Origin: Massariosphaeria phaeospora
Lineage: Eukaryota > Ascomycota > Dothideomycetes > Pleosporales
Assembly (NCBI GenBank): GCA_011032825.1
Contig: JAADJZ010000025.1
Location: 372,001 to 436,000 of the forward strand
Length of the DNA stretch: 64,000 bases
Reading direction: 5' to 3'
Shown: positions 12,321 through 21,222 of the stretch, piece by piece
Layout: each line of letters begins with the position of its first letter
Position numbering within the stretch: the stretch's first letter is position 1
Program-made: the position numbers and the translations under genes
The notes under the pieces: model-generated
Database searches by the model: none
Seen by the model: only the letters and a program-made list of their open reading frames with translations
What the model was told of the DNA's origin: nothing

Positions 12321-14063
12321 ATGGCAGACGCACCTGGCGAGGACCTCCAGCAAGCCAAGATCCTGTCGAAGCACCTGGACCCCGGCTACTCTGCAGACTT
12401 CGATGGCACCACACCTGAAAACGCTGGGAGTAGTGGCTCTTCTGCTGTGAACTTATCCACAAACGCCGAATCATCGCTAAGACTACAGGGTGGCGACATC
12501 ACCAGGGACCTATACGCCATCAAAACCAAGGCCCAGCGGGCCAAACTCAACAAAAGAGCAGCGACGTTTTCCCATCTCCCTGAATTTGAAGAGCCGGACC
12601 ACGACGACATTCCCGTTGCTGACCAGATGGCTCCCGGAGGCTTCAGACGGCAGTATCTAGAACGACAGAGCCGCAGAGTCAGTTTTATTGCTGCACCTGT
12701 CACGCGGAACTTTGTTTCGTTTCTGGATCTGTACGGCAACTTTGCAGGCGAAGACCTCGAGGAGACCGACGACGACGAAGATTCAGCTGTAGAGGACGAG
12801 GAGGACGATGTCGAACAGACTAGCGAGCGGAGACCTCTGCTTGGAAGGCGCAAATCGTCGAGGAAACTCCGGGCCCAAGGAGATGCGTCAGACAGGAAGG
12901 CGTTCTTCACTCTGATGAAAGCTTTCGTCGGTACCGGTATCATGTTCTTACCCAAGGCGTTCAAGAACGGAGGCATGCTCTTTTCATCCATCACACTCAT
13001 CGTGGTATCAATTGTCACAATGATGTGTTTCCAGCTTCTTCTCAAATGCAGAGCGCGGTTTGGAGGGGGGTATGGAGAATTTGGCGAAGCAGTTGGTGGG
13101 AGGCGACTGCGGCAGCTTATCCTCACATCTATCACCATATCCCAGATAGGATTCGTCTGCGCCGGGCTCATCTTCGCGGCCGACAATTTGGCTTCATTTC
13201 TTGATGCTGTCGTGAAGACAAAATCCGCACCGCTGTCCACCAACGCTCTGATCGGGATACAGATCATTTTGCTCATCCCAATGTCCTTCATTCGCAACAT
13301 CTCAAAACTCAGCCCTGCAGCCATTCTCGCCGACGTGTTCATTCTAGTGGGGGTGGTATACATATTCTGGTTCGACGTATCCAGCATCGCTCAAATGGGC
13401 CATTTCCACCCCACGGTGGACCTGTTTAATCCCCGCGACTTCACGCTAACCATCGGCTCCGCCATCTTCACCTTCGAAGGCATCGGGCTCATCCTGCCCA
13501 TCCAAGCCAGCATGAAACACCCGGAGAACTTCAACAAGCTCCTCGCCATCGTCATGCTCATCATCACCGTCGTCTTCACCGCCGTCGGCGTCCTCTGCTA
13601 CGGCACTTTCGGCGACCGCGTCAGCGTGGAGATCATCACCAACTTCCCGCAAGACAGCGTCCTCGTCAACGTCGTGCAGTTCCTCTACGCCATCGCCGTC
13701 ATGGTCGGCTCCCCCGTCCAGCTCTTCCCCGCCCTCCGCATCATCGAGAGCAAGGTCTTCGGGCACCGCTCCGGCAAGGCTAACACCCTTACCAAGTGGA
13801 AGAAGAACGCGTTCCGCGCCGCCATGGTTGTCTTCACAGGCCTTATTGCCGCGGTCGGCGCTAGCGATTTGGACAAGTTTGTCGCGCTGATCGGGAGCTT
13901 CGCGTGCGTGCCGCTCGTGTACATCTACCCGGCCTTCCTACACTACAAGGGCCTTGCCGAGACGAGGTGGGAGAAGATCGGCGACTTGTTCATGATGGTT
14001 GTGGGGCTTTGTGCCATGGTGTACACGACTAGTGTTACAGTGGCGAGGTGGGCGGAGACCTGA
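12321..14063 (+). CDS. Vacuolar amino acid transporter, AAAP family (Avt3/Avt4-like)
   Basis: An uninterrupted frame of 580 residues. The first 190 residues are hydrophilic with a strongly acidic stretch (ETDDDEDSAVEDEEDDVE), as in Avt3/Avt4. The Aa_trans domain then begins at about residue 194 with FFTLMKAFVGTGIMFLPKAF, the conserved first helix, followed by KNGGMLFSS. About ten or eleven spans follow, including FTFEGIGLILPIQASMKHPE, a family hallmark. Yeast relatives export neutral amino acids from the vacuole. The same superfamily includes SLC36 proton-coupled carriers, so direction and substrate are inferred only. The ATG at 12321 follows a pyrimidine-rich leader and is the first in frame. 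GC at third positions rises in the 3' half. Confidence 0.92.
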   Translation: MADAPGEDLQQAKILSKHLDPGYSADFDGTTPENAGSSGSSAVNLSTNAESSLRLQGGDITRDLYAIKTKAQRAKLNKRAATFSHLPEFEEPDHDDIPVADQMAPGGFRRQYLERQSRRVSFIAAPVTRNFVSFLDLYGNFAGEDLEETDDDEDSAVEDEEDDVEQTSERRPLLGRRKSSRKLRAQGDASDRKAFFTLMKAFVGTGIMFLPKAFKNGGMLFSSITLIVVSIVTMMCFQLLLKCRARFGGGYGEFGEAVGGRRLRQLILTSITISQIGFVCAGLIFAADNLASFLDAVVKTKSAPLSTNALIGIQIILLIPMSFIRNISKLSPAAILADVFILVGVVYIFWFDVSSIAQMGHFHPTVDLFNPRDFTLTIGSAIFTFEGIGLILPIQASMKHPENFNKLLAIVMLIITVVFTAVGVLCYGTFGDRVSVEIITNFPQDSVLVNVVQFLYAIAVMVGSPVQLFPALRIIESKVFGHRSGKANTLTKWKKNAFRAAMVVFTGLIAAVGASDLDKFVALIGSFACVPLVYIYPAFLHYKGLAETRWEKIGDLFMMVVGLCAMVYTTSVTVARWAET

Positions 14064-14383
14064 CCATGTAGAGAGTCGGTGGGATTGAGAAGGAGGTGTA
14101 ATCGGAGGGGGTTCGTATGTCTATTTCAATGGCATAATATCGCATTCTGACAAAAGCGTGTACACATATAATATAGCACTGCTTTATATCAGACTGAGGC
14201 TACTCGCTATTGATCAGACGAATCACTTCAATATAGCACTGCATTTCTAGAGTCGTGACTTTAGTGCGGTTCAACTTATAAGCTATATTTGCTCTTGGTA
14301 GTTCTTTTGTTAGTAGTGTAAAAGCACATGTAAGTTAATTTGTGAAATATAGGAGACTATTGTGATCTCTTTAAGAACTTCTC
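14064..14383. other. Intergenic, AT-leaning
   Basis: This stretch lies between convergent 3' ends. A short direct repeat, AATATAGCACTGC, occurs near 14171 and 14231. No gene is seen. Confidence 0.4.
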
Positions 14384-14965
14384 TTAATTAACTACAGTCC
14401 GCTTCGCCTCTTGTCTTCCTAATCCTCCCTTGTTACTCATGGTATTCCACATCCAGATGCTTATCCATACGCAGTATCCGAAGAAGAAGGCCATCTGTGA
14501 ACTCATCAATGCGGTTCTCCAGCTGTTGTTCTTCCAAGAATACCACAAGACCAAGCCAAATAAAAACTCCACAATAGCCATGTCCATTATAGCTAAAGGC
14601 GTCCATGCTATCGTCGTTCTTTACGTGTCGCAGATTTGAAGGACGAGAATCTGAAGAGAAGCATTGTTGAGAGCATGACTGATATTACCGAGCTCAACGC
14701 TGAGCTGCAAAGTAAGCCTTCGGCAGCTCGAATAAGGCCTAATTGTGTCGGATGAAACTCGTCGAAGGTCAGCACGGCCAGAGACAACCCAGCCAGCAGA
14801 GCAGAGACCACGTTGAGCGTTTGGCAAACCCGTTGGAGCCGTTGGAAGACTAGGAACGCGCGGATACCGAGGTTCTCGTTCACTATATCTAGTCAGTAGA
14901 ATGACAGGGAGCGGAGGGAGTCCTGGCTGCTGCTTACGATTTAGCTTGCTCGGATGGCTACCCAT
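14384..14965 (-). pseudogene. Small polytopic membrane protein gene with a frameshift
   Basis: The minus strand reads as ATG at 14965, exon 14965-14938 (MGSHPSKLN), an in-phase GTAAGC intron, then exon 2 from 14882. Exon 2 encodes a well-formed membrane protein (FDEFHPTQLGLIRAAEGLL, VMLSTMLLFRF). The frame hits TAG at 14610-14608 right after SATRKERR. In a second frame the protein resumes at once as IAWTPLAIMDMAIVEFLFGL and runs to a natural end at 14384 (VLWYSWKNN, FFFGYCVWISIWMW). Joining the frames needs a net one-base insertion (or two-base loss) near 14608-14620. A 32-base intron starting GTAAAG would also restore the frame, but it is very short and would remove the W-T-P-L-A block. I therefore read this as a frameshift. 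An assembly error is possible. Confidence 0.75.
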
Positions 14966-15446
14966 GGTATTCCACAGGCTAGAAAATATTTATTAGGATA
15001 GCTTATGCGGGGAACAGACTTTCTTGTTCAGTGATAGAGTCCATGACACTAGTGAGGTGACGAAGATGGCGCAAGGCAGCGATGAAGGTGGTGCACAGCG
15101 GCGGCGAAGATGGTGCGGCAGGTGCAAGGCAGGAACGGAGGTGTAAGGCGTGATGCCAGGTAGACAACACCGCGGACGTGGCGATTGAATTGTGGGCTAG
15201 AGCCCAGATAGAAAATCCCTGCCTAATGCAGAGAAAGTTTGCTCAAGCAGCCTAAGTAGAGCCTTGTTTGTTTTCAGCGGAAGCTGAATGGATATCCGTT
15301 TTGTAGAGCCTAGTACCTGCCTCAATAATTACACCTGCACCTGCACTTGTCATCACTCGTGACCTTACCCTAAGTAGACTAGACCCTTCCCCACATCACC
15401 CTAAATCAACTTGCAACCCCACCAGTTCATCATCAGCTCCAGAATA
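14966..15446. other. Intergenic promoter region
   Basis: This is the upstream region of two divergent decayed genes. Short purine-rich repeats such as GGTGGTGCACAGCGGCGGCG occur near 15088. No gene is seen. Confidence 0.4.
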
Positions 15447-16293
15447 ATGGCATCTCTGCTACGACGTTCTGCGGCGTTCCTAGCGGTAGCATCCATTGCG
15501 GTGCTGATATACAACCGTCTAAGTCCACTGGGCACTGGACACCTTTTCACCTTCCTTTTAGGAGTGCTGCTTATACCAGTCTGCAAGCGATTCATTTCAG
15601 TCACACCACGCGTCAACGGGCAGACTGATACTAGTAAAAACTATATCTATGGCCTCGATCACGGAAAACTTCATCCGAAGGTTCCCACGCCTCTGTGGAT
15701 GAATCTAGGGTATTGGGAAGTGTGCCTCCCGAAATCTCCTGCCACCCACAATGCCCCGGACATGCTCGAGCGAAAATTTGCAGAGAGCAATGACGGCCCC
15801 ATGGCTGAGGCAGTCAGAAATCTGCTGAGGGAGGTTCTTAAAACGGCTGGCCATCTCCAGAGGCCTGGGTCCTAGCTCTGGACACAGCATACCATTTCGC
15901 CCCATCGCGCTGGCCGCTCATCAACCATGTCTGTCGCACACTCGATGCGTCCTTCATGGCCTTCGATCTCTGTATCTCCTCGCAAGCGTCTATGAGCGAC
16001 AAGTTGTTCCTTCGCATCCTTACTACACTGCTGGACCCACCATGGGCCAATTTCGTGACCATAGAAGACTACAAGAAGAAGTTAGTTGAGACCGGGTATC
16101 GTCGTCTAAAATCACCATCAGAGATGTTTCGAAACAGGTGTTTCGTTCGTTATCTTCCTTTCTGGGCGACCAGGACCGGAGATTGAGGGTAATCAGGTTT
16201 GGACTTGGCGCGTTCAATGTCGCTCGGGCTATGTTTGCGTGGTGGGCGGAGTCAGGCGTAGTGCGAGGTGTTATTGTTGTCGCAGCGAAGTAA
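15447..16293 (+). pseudogene. SAM-dependent methyltransferase relic, core deleted
   Basis: Three in-order pieces match one fungal methyltransferase family. Piece 1 (frame 0, from ATG 15447) has a membrane anchor and GLDHGKLHPKVPTPLWMNLG, ending in LLREVLKTAG near 15850. Piece 2 (frame 2, from about 15866) begins VLALDTAYHFAPSRWPL and runs through TIEDYKKKLVETGY. Piece 3 (frame 1) reads ITIRDVSKQVFRSLSSFLGD and ends in WWAESGVVRGVIVVAAK at the stop 16291-16293. The SAM-binding segment that should lie between pieces 1 and 2, roughly 90 residues with the glycine-rich motif, is absent, so the product could not bind SAM. A further shift lies near 16099-16111 beside an A-run. This is decay by deletion plus frameshift. 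Family assignment is from memory of homologues. Confidence 0.8.
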
Positions 16294-16903
16294 TTTATTC
16301 CGTCAGACAGAAGCGGTGTTTCTGGTGTGGCTTGCATGAGGAATCGACTATGGTAAACCCAAAGTACGGAGTTCCGTATCCATGTCCGTACTAACTCCTT
16401 CAGTCTGATGCCTCTACTCGCGTCGGCCGTAGGTGTCGTCCTCGATAGTGGCGAGATTGCGGATTGCAATTATCCACATACCAGATTCAAGATGTTCAAC
16501 GCTCAGCTACAAGACACCCAACGTCACCCCGTCTGGCATAATTCGTTGCTGATACGCGCACCGCCCATGCCTGTAAGTTCTATTAGAGACTACCTAATGT
16601 GCTGGAAACAATAGAGTTTTCAAAATACGAAGGTAGCAAGTTTCCCTACTGCTGGAATCGTCTATATTGTCGATAAAAGTGCGCAAAAAAGCTTCTCCAA
16701 CCGGCAATGAATTGTGCCAAGGGAGGGACGCTATGAGGGCCTGATTACGCCCCACGCAAAGGTCCTGTCTCGGTCTCACGCATCTCCGCATCATCTTCAG
16801 GTACTTACCCCCTTGAAATATGGGTTGAGTTTTTGTTAAGTTTTATTCTCTTCTCAAGCCCCGTCCTCCCGCTTCCAAATACCGAACGGAAAGGCTCTTC
16901 AAT
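16294..16903. other. Intergenic, with fragment of a dispersed repeat
   Basis: No gene is seen. An interrupted palindrome, TACGGAGTTCCGTA, lies at about 16364-16377. The stretch around 16700-16795 (GGCAATGAATTGTGCCAAGG to GCATCTCCGCATCATC) resembles 27790-27920, suggesting a shared repeat fragment. Confidence 0.4.
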
Positions 16904-18826
16904 ATGGCCCAAGACGACTATAAGATGCGTACCCTCACTGAGATACCTCGAAACGAACGACCCTTCCCCAAATCGCCCGACGAGCAGTCTAAACGTTCCT
17001 CGATCACGGCTCGTGAGACTGTCATAACTGTGCTTCACACCAGTCTCTGGCCTATCGTGGTGTTTGGCTTCTATGCCGCGGTAGCCCTCGCGTCCTGGAT
17101 TATCATATGTGTCTCTTCCAAACGTCCAATTAGGTTCACCAATTCCTATTATCATGTTCCAAACACGGCTCCCAGATTAGAGCACATATGGAGCGTCAAC
17201 GAGAAATACATTAGGACTGCACGGATTATCCAGACAATTGCTGTGCTTCTGGCGATTCCAGTCACAAGTGCGATGGCGTGCGTGGTCTATGTCCAGTCCA
17301 ACGACCTAAGAAAGAGCCTGTCGTTAAGAAAGACGTTGGCGCTGGCGGATCAGGGCTGGGCCAGTCCGGCAAAAGTAACAAGAGTAGGGTGCCTGCCGCT
17401 CTTCATTGCCTTCGGCTTGACCATAATTGGTATGTTGCCACATTCAAGCTAGCACATCACGTAGAGCCTAACAGCCATAGGGAGCATATCTCAGATTTTG
17501 CAAAGTTCATTAACGGAGCAGGAACACATCAAAGTACAGGGTGGTAGACAAGGAAGCACTGCAGTCTCAGACGTTCTTCGCTTGATGGAAGACAAGTCCA
17601 ATGACGGGGGCATCCTGGTTCACCAACTTCGCGCTCTGATGGAGTCCACGACCGAAGACGACTACGAGGGTAGTTTGTGGAACGTGTAACCCGGAAATAG
17701 GAATATGGGATATTTCAAACGGAGAGCTGTCGGACAAGACGTATAATGGGACGGGTATTATGCGGACCTACCCGCCGAATTCAGCACTGGCGTGCAGTCC
17801 CAACCGCATTATGGCCGGCGGTCCAGCTCTGACGTGCAGTACCAACCGCAATATGTTCCGCGGATTAGCTCGTTCGTGGAGTATGTCGAGATCGCAGACG
17901 AAGAGTTCCGTAGGGAATGTCGCAACGAGACGGAGCGCGGTGGGTTTTATGCCCAGTACACCCATTCCAGCACCGATTCCGATCTCAGAGTTGAGTTCAA
18001 TCTGACGGTCTGCATGACAAATGATCTGCGTATATCGCCCTGGAAAGCCACCCGCGACCGCCAGGACATTACCGAAACCCTTTATCTCAACATAAATACT
18101 TGCGGCACTACTGGGTCTAGTGAATCGGGCGTGCGCTACAAATCGGTCGCCAGCTCCTCGCTCGGCTACTTTGAGCTTCCCAGCGCTTTCAATGGGAACA
18201 AGGCGGGCCCACTTCTCGACAAGTACCCGAGTACTACGGAAAAACATAGAAAGCGGACGGACGACAGCCAGACCCTCTCGAGCGATAGCCAGACACTCTG
18301 CAGCCGAGAGGACAACAACACGTACTCAGGCAACGAGTCAATCATGGCTACGAAAAACAAAGGTCCGTTGGCTGCCGTCGTCCTCGCCCTCTTTGCCGAG
18401 GGCTCTTTCATCTCCAAAGCCATGAACCACCCCTCGAGTTTCGTAACGGCTCCCCCTTTCTCCGAACTCGGCAACCCGGGCAACTGTGCGATTCTCCTGC
18501 CGCTCACGGGCTTCTTGGGCACCGGAGAGTGCATCAGAGCCGACGCTGTCAAACAAGAGAGCAGGGTCTACGAGCATGTACGCGATTTCATCCGGTCGTT
18601 TACGTCGGTGTGCAGCGTGCCCGGTAGCTTGAATAGCGCCTTGTTCATGTCCAACAAGCTCTGGATGTCGGGCTCGAAAACTCTCGCTGTGGAATATGAT
18701 GCGGGACTTGACACGTTCAAGCCCAAGATCTCGCAGGCCGGGATCGTTGCCGGGAGTGTCTTTCTCGCACTCCATCTCTTCGGGCTGTTGCTGCTCGCGC
18801 TGTATGCGGCGGTTATGAAGCCCTAG
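16904..18826 (+). CDS. Multi-span membrane protein, probably decaying
   Basis: Best model: exons 16904-17429, 17481-17685 and 17785-18826, giving 590 residues. The first intron has a GCCTAAC branch site. Spans lie near residues 45-70 (LWPIVVFGFYAAVALASWII), 105-130 and 155-175, with a last one at the end (GIVAGSVFLALHLFGLLLLA). A conserved-looking extracellular block holds DLRISPWKATRDRQDITETL. Two oddities suggest decay. The 99-base second intron reads in another frame as a very protein-like stretch (CNPEIGIWDISNGELSDKTY), so it may be coding sequence between compensating frameshifts. The TAG at 18824-18826 is followed in the same frame by a coding-like tail to 19045. I recognise the family as a fungal membrane protein of unknown function. 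Confidence 0.6.
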
Positions 18827-19045
18827 GTGGGGTCTCTGGGCGCTGAGGCCCTGGTGAAGATGGGCGTGCCGCATGCGGAGGTGCTGCGATTGGCGGAAGG
18901 GAGAATGCAGTCGGATGGGGTTGTTAGGCAGTTGCCTGGGTATGTTGGAGCTGCGAGTCTGAGAGAGGGTGTGGTTAGCATCAGGGTAGGTGCCAAAGCG
19001 GGATTTTCGAGGGTCAAGAATAGGAGGTTCGAGGATTTGAGATAG
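18827..19045 (+). pseudogene. Stranded C-terminal tail after an in-frame TAG
   Basis: Directly after the TAG, in the same frame, 72 codons run to TAG at 19043-19045. They read GSLGAEALVKMG, VVRQLPGYVG and SIRVGAKAGFSRVKNRRFED. This is the tail I would expect for the preceding membrane-protein family: an amphipathic helix, then a short basic end. The simplest history is a TGG-to-TAG change. That is a C-to-T change in CpA context on the other strand, which is the RIP-preferred context. Readthrough cannot be excluded, but the base after the stop is not a known strong readthrough context. Confidence 0.6.
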
Positions 19046-19205
19046 TATGGGTGCCTTATTTCGTATCTTCCTATGCTTGGGCGTTAACAGAGCGGCAGCT
19101 CCTCCAGGCGATCGGGGTGGGTGAAAGGTAAGGCAGAAGCGGCGTTTTTCACTCGTTCCTTTCTCTCTCACTTCTTTCCCGCCCGGCGCCTCACTCTCTC
19201 GCCAT

Positions 19206-19213
19206 TATATAGC
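19206..19213 (+). promoter_or_regulatory. TATA-like box of RING gene 1
   Basis: TATATAGC lies about 90 bases before the ATG at 19303, in a pyrimidine-rich stretch. The ATAGC ending is shared with the boxes of RING genes 4 and 5. Confidence 0.5.
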
Positions 19214-19302
19214 TCCAGCGATTTTCTCCCAACGCACCCTCATTCTCCACCTTCGATCTCCTCAACCAACATATCTCTCCTTCTCGTTCTGTCAATCAAC
19301 CA

Positions 19303-19908
19303 ATGGAGCGATACACCACGCGCACAGCCTTCTGGGCCAACGGCCTCACGCCTTTCGATCCGGTCGAGCCGAGGGATTGCGATATCTGCAGGGAGCCGCT
19401 TGAGGGGCTCGGCGACAGCAATAGCGGTGGCAAAGATAGTCATGAGGGCGGGAACGAGGATGAGGATGATGATGAGCGCGGTGGGGTAGAGCTGGATGGA
19501 GACGGCGACAGGCAAGACGGGGGTGACGAGCAGAACGGGAACCGAGAGCAAGACCGGGGCGAAGAGGAAGACGGCCACGCTTCTCATGACGTCGACGTCT
19601 CCCCGTACGGCGGTCTCCCCTCCCATTGCGCCCTCCGCATCAAGTCCTGCGGCCACGTCTTTGGCGCAAGCTGCCTCTCCACGTGGATCCGAACCGCAGA
19701 TACGTGTCCCATGTGCCGCAGTGTGTTGTTCGAAGGCGCCTGGTGGGCAGAGCTCCCTGGCGGCCAGCTCGGGCTGAATATACCGCAATGGAGCTTGACG
19801 CGAGATGAGACTGTGATGTTGATTGAGGACTTTCAGAGAATAATTGCACAGCTTCAAGCAGTAGGATCGGAACAGGCTGGTGCCGGCGGAACGAGCGGCG
19901 CACACTAA
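19303..19908 (+). CDS. RING-H2-like protein 1 of a five-gene cluster
   Basis: A single exon of 201 residues. The ring ligands are C26-x2-C29, C116-x-H118, C124 and C135-x2-C138 (CGHVFGASCLSTWI, TCPMCR). Between C29 and C116 lies an 86-residue, mostly Asp/Glu/Gly-rich insert, much longer than in usual RINGs. Gly121 stands where the fifth zinc ligand (His or Cys) is expected. The N-terminal T-R-x2-F-x3-G-L-x-P motif (residues 6-17) is shared with members 3 and 4. RING proteins of this kind usually act as ubiquitin E3 ligases with an E2 partner. Whether a ring lacking one ligand is active is unknown. No membrane span is seen, so the protein is likely cytosolic or nuclear. Confidence 0.85.
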   Translation: MERYTTRTAFWANGLTPFDPVEPRDCDICREPLEGLGDSNSGGKDSHEGGNEDEDDDERGGVELDGDGDRQDGGDEQNGNREQDRGEEEDGHASHDVDVSPYGGLPSHCALRIKSCGHVFGASCLSTWIRTADTCPMCRSVLFEGAWWAELPGGQLGLNIPQWSLTRDETVMLIEDFQRIIAQLQAVGSEQAGAGGTSGAH

Positions 19909-20259
19909 CTAGCTGGCGCCGACACTACCTGAAGAGCAGCAGGACGACATGCGCAAATGTCAGGTATGCTCCGGCGCCTCACGCAGAATTAGCTGCTACT
20001 CCAGGCTCCTCTCCCGCGGCTAGACCGAATCAGCACCCGGCGTTTGAGTGAAAGCAAGGCAGCGCGTCTCAATACCAATACTTACACAATGGCGGTATTC
20101 ACCTATTATTTGCCCTTCTCCAAAGCTCGTAGCCCCAGTTACTTCTGTTCTACCACAGCCTCCACCGCTGCCTCGCCGATTCACCGCCCTCGTCGCCTCG
20201 CTGCTATTCTCGCGCTACTTCACTCCGCCTTTCTGTCGCGCCCGCCTACTGCCTCCTAC

Positions 20260-20266
20260 TATAAAA
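20260..20266 (+). promoter_or_regulatory. TATA box of RING gene 2
   Basis: A consensus TATAAAA lies 150 bases before the ATG at 20416, inside an open frame that runs upstream. Its position argues that the protein starts at 20416 and not at an earlier in-frame ATG. Confidence 0.6.
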
Positions 20267-20415
20267 CCCTCCCGCTCCCTCTTCTTGCCGATGGATCCTC
20301 TTCCGCCAGCACCCCCCCACCGCTCGAGCCTCCTCTCAACCCGCCTTCGAGGGGTCTTGAGAACTTGAACCTCTTCGCTCCAAACAAAACACAGCAAACC
20401 CACGCCAACGCAAGC

Positions 20416-21222
20416 ATGGCCACCCCATCGCTGCACTCGTCCAGTCTGGAGTACTGCGACTTCGAATACCCAATGGACTGCACTATCTGCCATGAGGCGC
20501 TGGTCCGACATCACACGGTGGACAAGAAGCGCAGCGAGACGATGCAGCATGTCGCCGGAGCCGGCCTGGGACACATGCATGTCGGCGCTGCAGGACCGTC
20601 CTCGAGCGTCGCTTTCTCGTCGAAGCGCGCCACTCCACCCGTCACCAGCAGCAACAACAACAACAACACTCCCGCGCCCTTCCCCGACATCGCCGCCGTC
20701 GACCTCGGCCACATCGCCATGCGCCTCTCCGCCTGCTCGCACGTCTTCGGCCTAACCTGCCTCGCCACGTGGCTCCGCAACAGCAACACGTGCCCACTGT
20801 GCCGCGCAGAGCTCTACGTGCTGCCCACGCGGGCCATGCTGCGCGCGCGCCTCGAAGAGATCCTCGCCGACGTCGAGCAGGTGCACGGCAGCGCCAAGAG
20901 CGACGAGATCCGCGATGTCGCGAGCCGCATCCACGATCTCCAGTTGGAGGCGTTCATGGTGCCGCTGGTGCAGTGGCTCGCGATCGGCAGGGTGCCCGGG
21001 TGGACGCAGGGGCGTGGCATTTTCGGCGAGGGGACCATGATTGTGGAGCTGAGGGATCTTGTGTGGGGTGACAGTGATGAGCATGAGCATGAGCATGATG
21101 AGGGTGAGCTCGATGGAAGCGATGGTGAAGAAATCGAAATCGTGGAGATGATGAGCGATGAGGATGACGAGATTCCGCTTGATGTGGATGCCCAGATTCC
21201 GTTTCATGTGGATTACGAGTAA
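20416..21222 (+). CDS. RING-H2-like protein 2 of the cluster
   Basis: A single exon of 268 residues from the ATG at 20416 (MATPSLHSSS). The frame is open back to 20044, but the TATA box at 20260 and the leader-like composition favour the later start. Ring ligands: C22-x2-C25, C107-x-H109, C115 and C126-x2-C129 (CSHVFGLTCLATWL, TCPLCR), with Gly112 at the fifth-ligand position. The linker holds a poly-Asn run coded by AAC repeats. After the ring comes a helical stretch (about 135-175, MLRARLEEILADVEQVHGS), then a strongly acidic, His-containing tail rich in DEHEHEH and DEDDEI. The tail is unlike those of the other members and could carry substrate specificity. It lies 507 bases after member 1 on the same strand. 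Confidence 0.85.
   Translation: MATPSLHSSSLEYCDFEYPMDCTICHEALVRHHTVDKKRSETMQHVAGAGLGHMHVGAAGPSSSVAFSSKRATPPVTSSNNNNNTPAPFPDIAAVDLGHIAMRLSACSHVFGLTCLATWLRNSNTCPLCRAELYVLPTRAMLRARLEEILADVEQVHGSAKSDEIRDVASRIHDLQLEAFMVPLVQWLAIGRVPGWTQGRGIFGEGTMIVELRDLVWGDSDEHEHEHDEGELDGSDGEEIEIVEMMSDEDDEIPLDVDAQIPFHVDYE

Noticed and set aside
14589..14621. 32-base intron to repair the membrane-protein gene
   Set aside because: Shorter than normal fungal introns, and it would delete the W-T-P-L-A block that reads as conserved coding sequence.
18824..18826. Programmed stop-codon readthrough at the TAG
   Set aside because: The base context is not a known readthrough signal, and the gene has another lesion, so simple decay is more likely.
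20044..20415. N-terminal extension of RING protein 2
   Set aside because: It contains a consensus TATAAAA at 20260, and the ring homologues start just before their first Cys pair.
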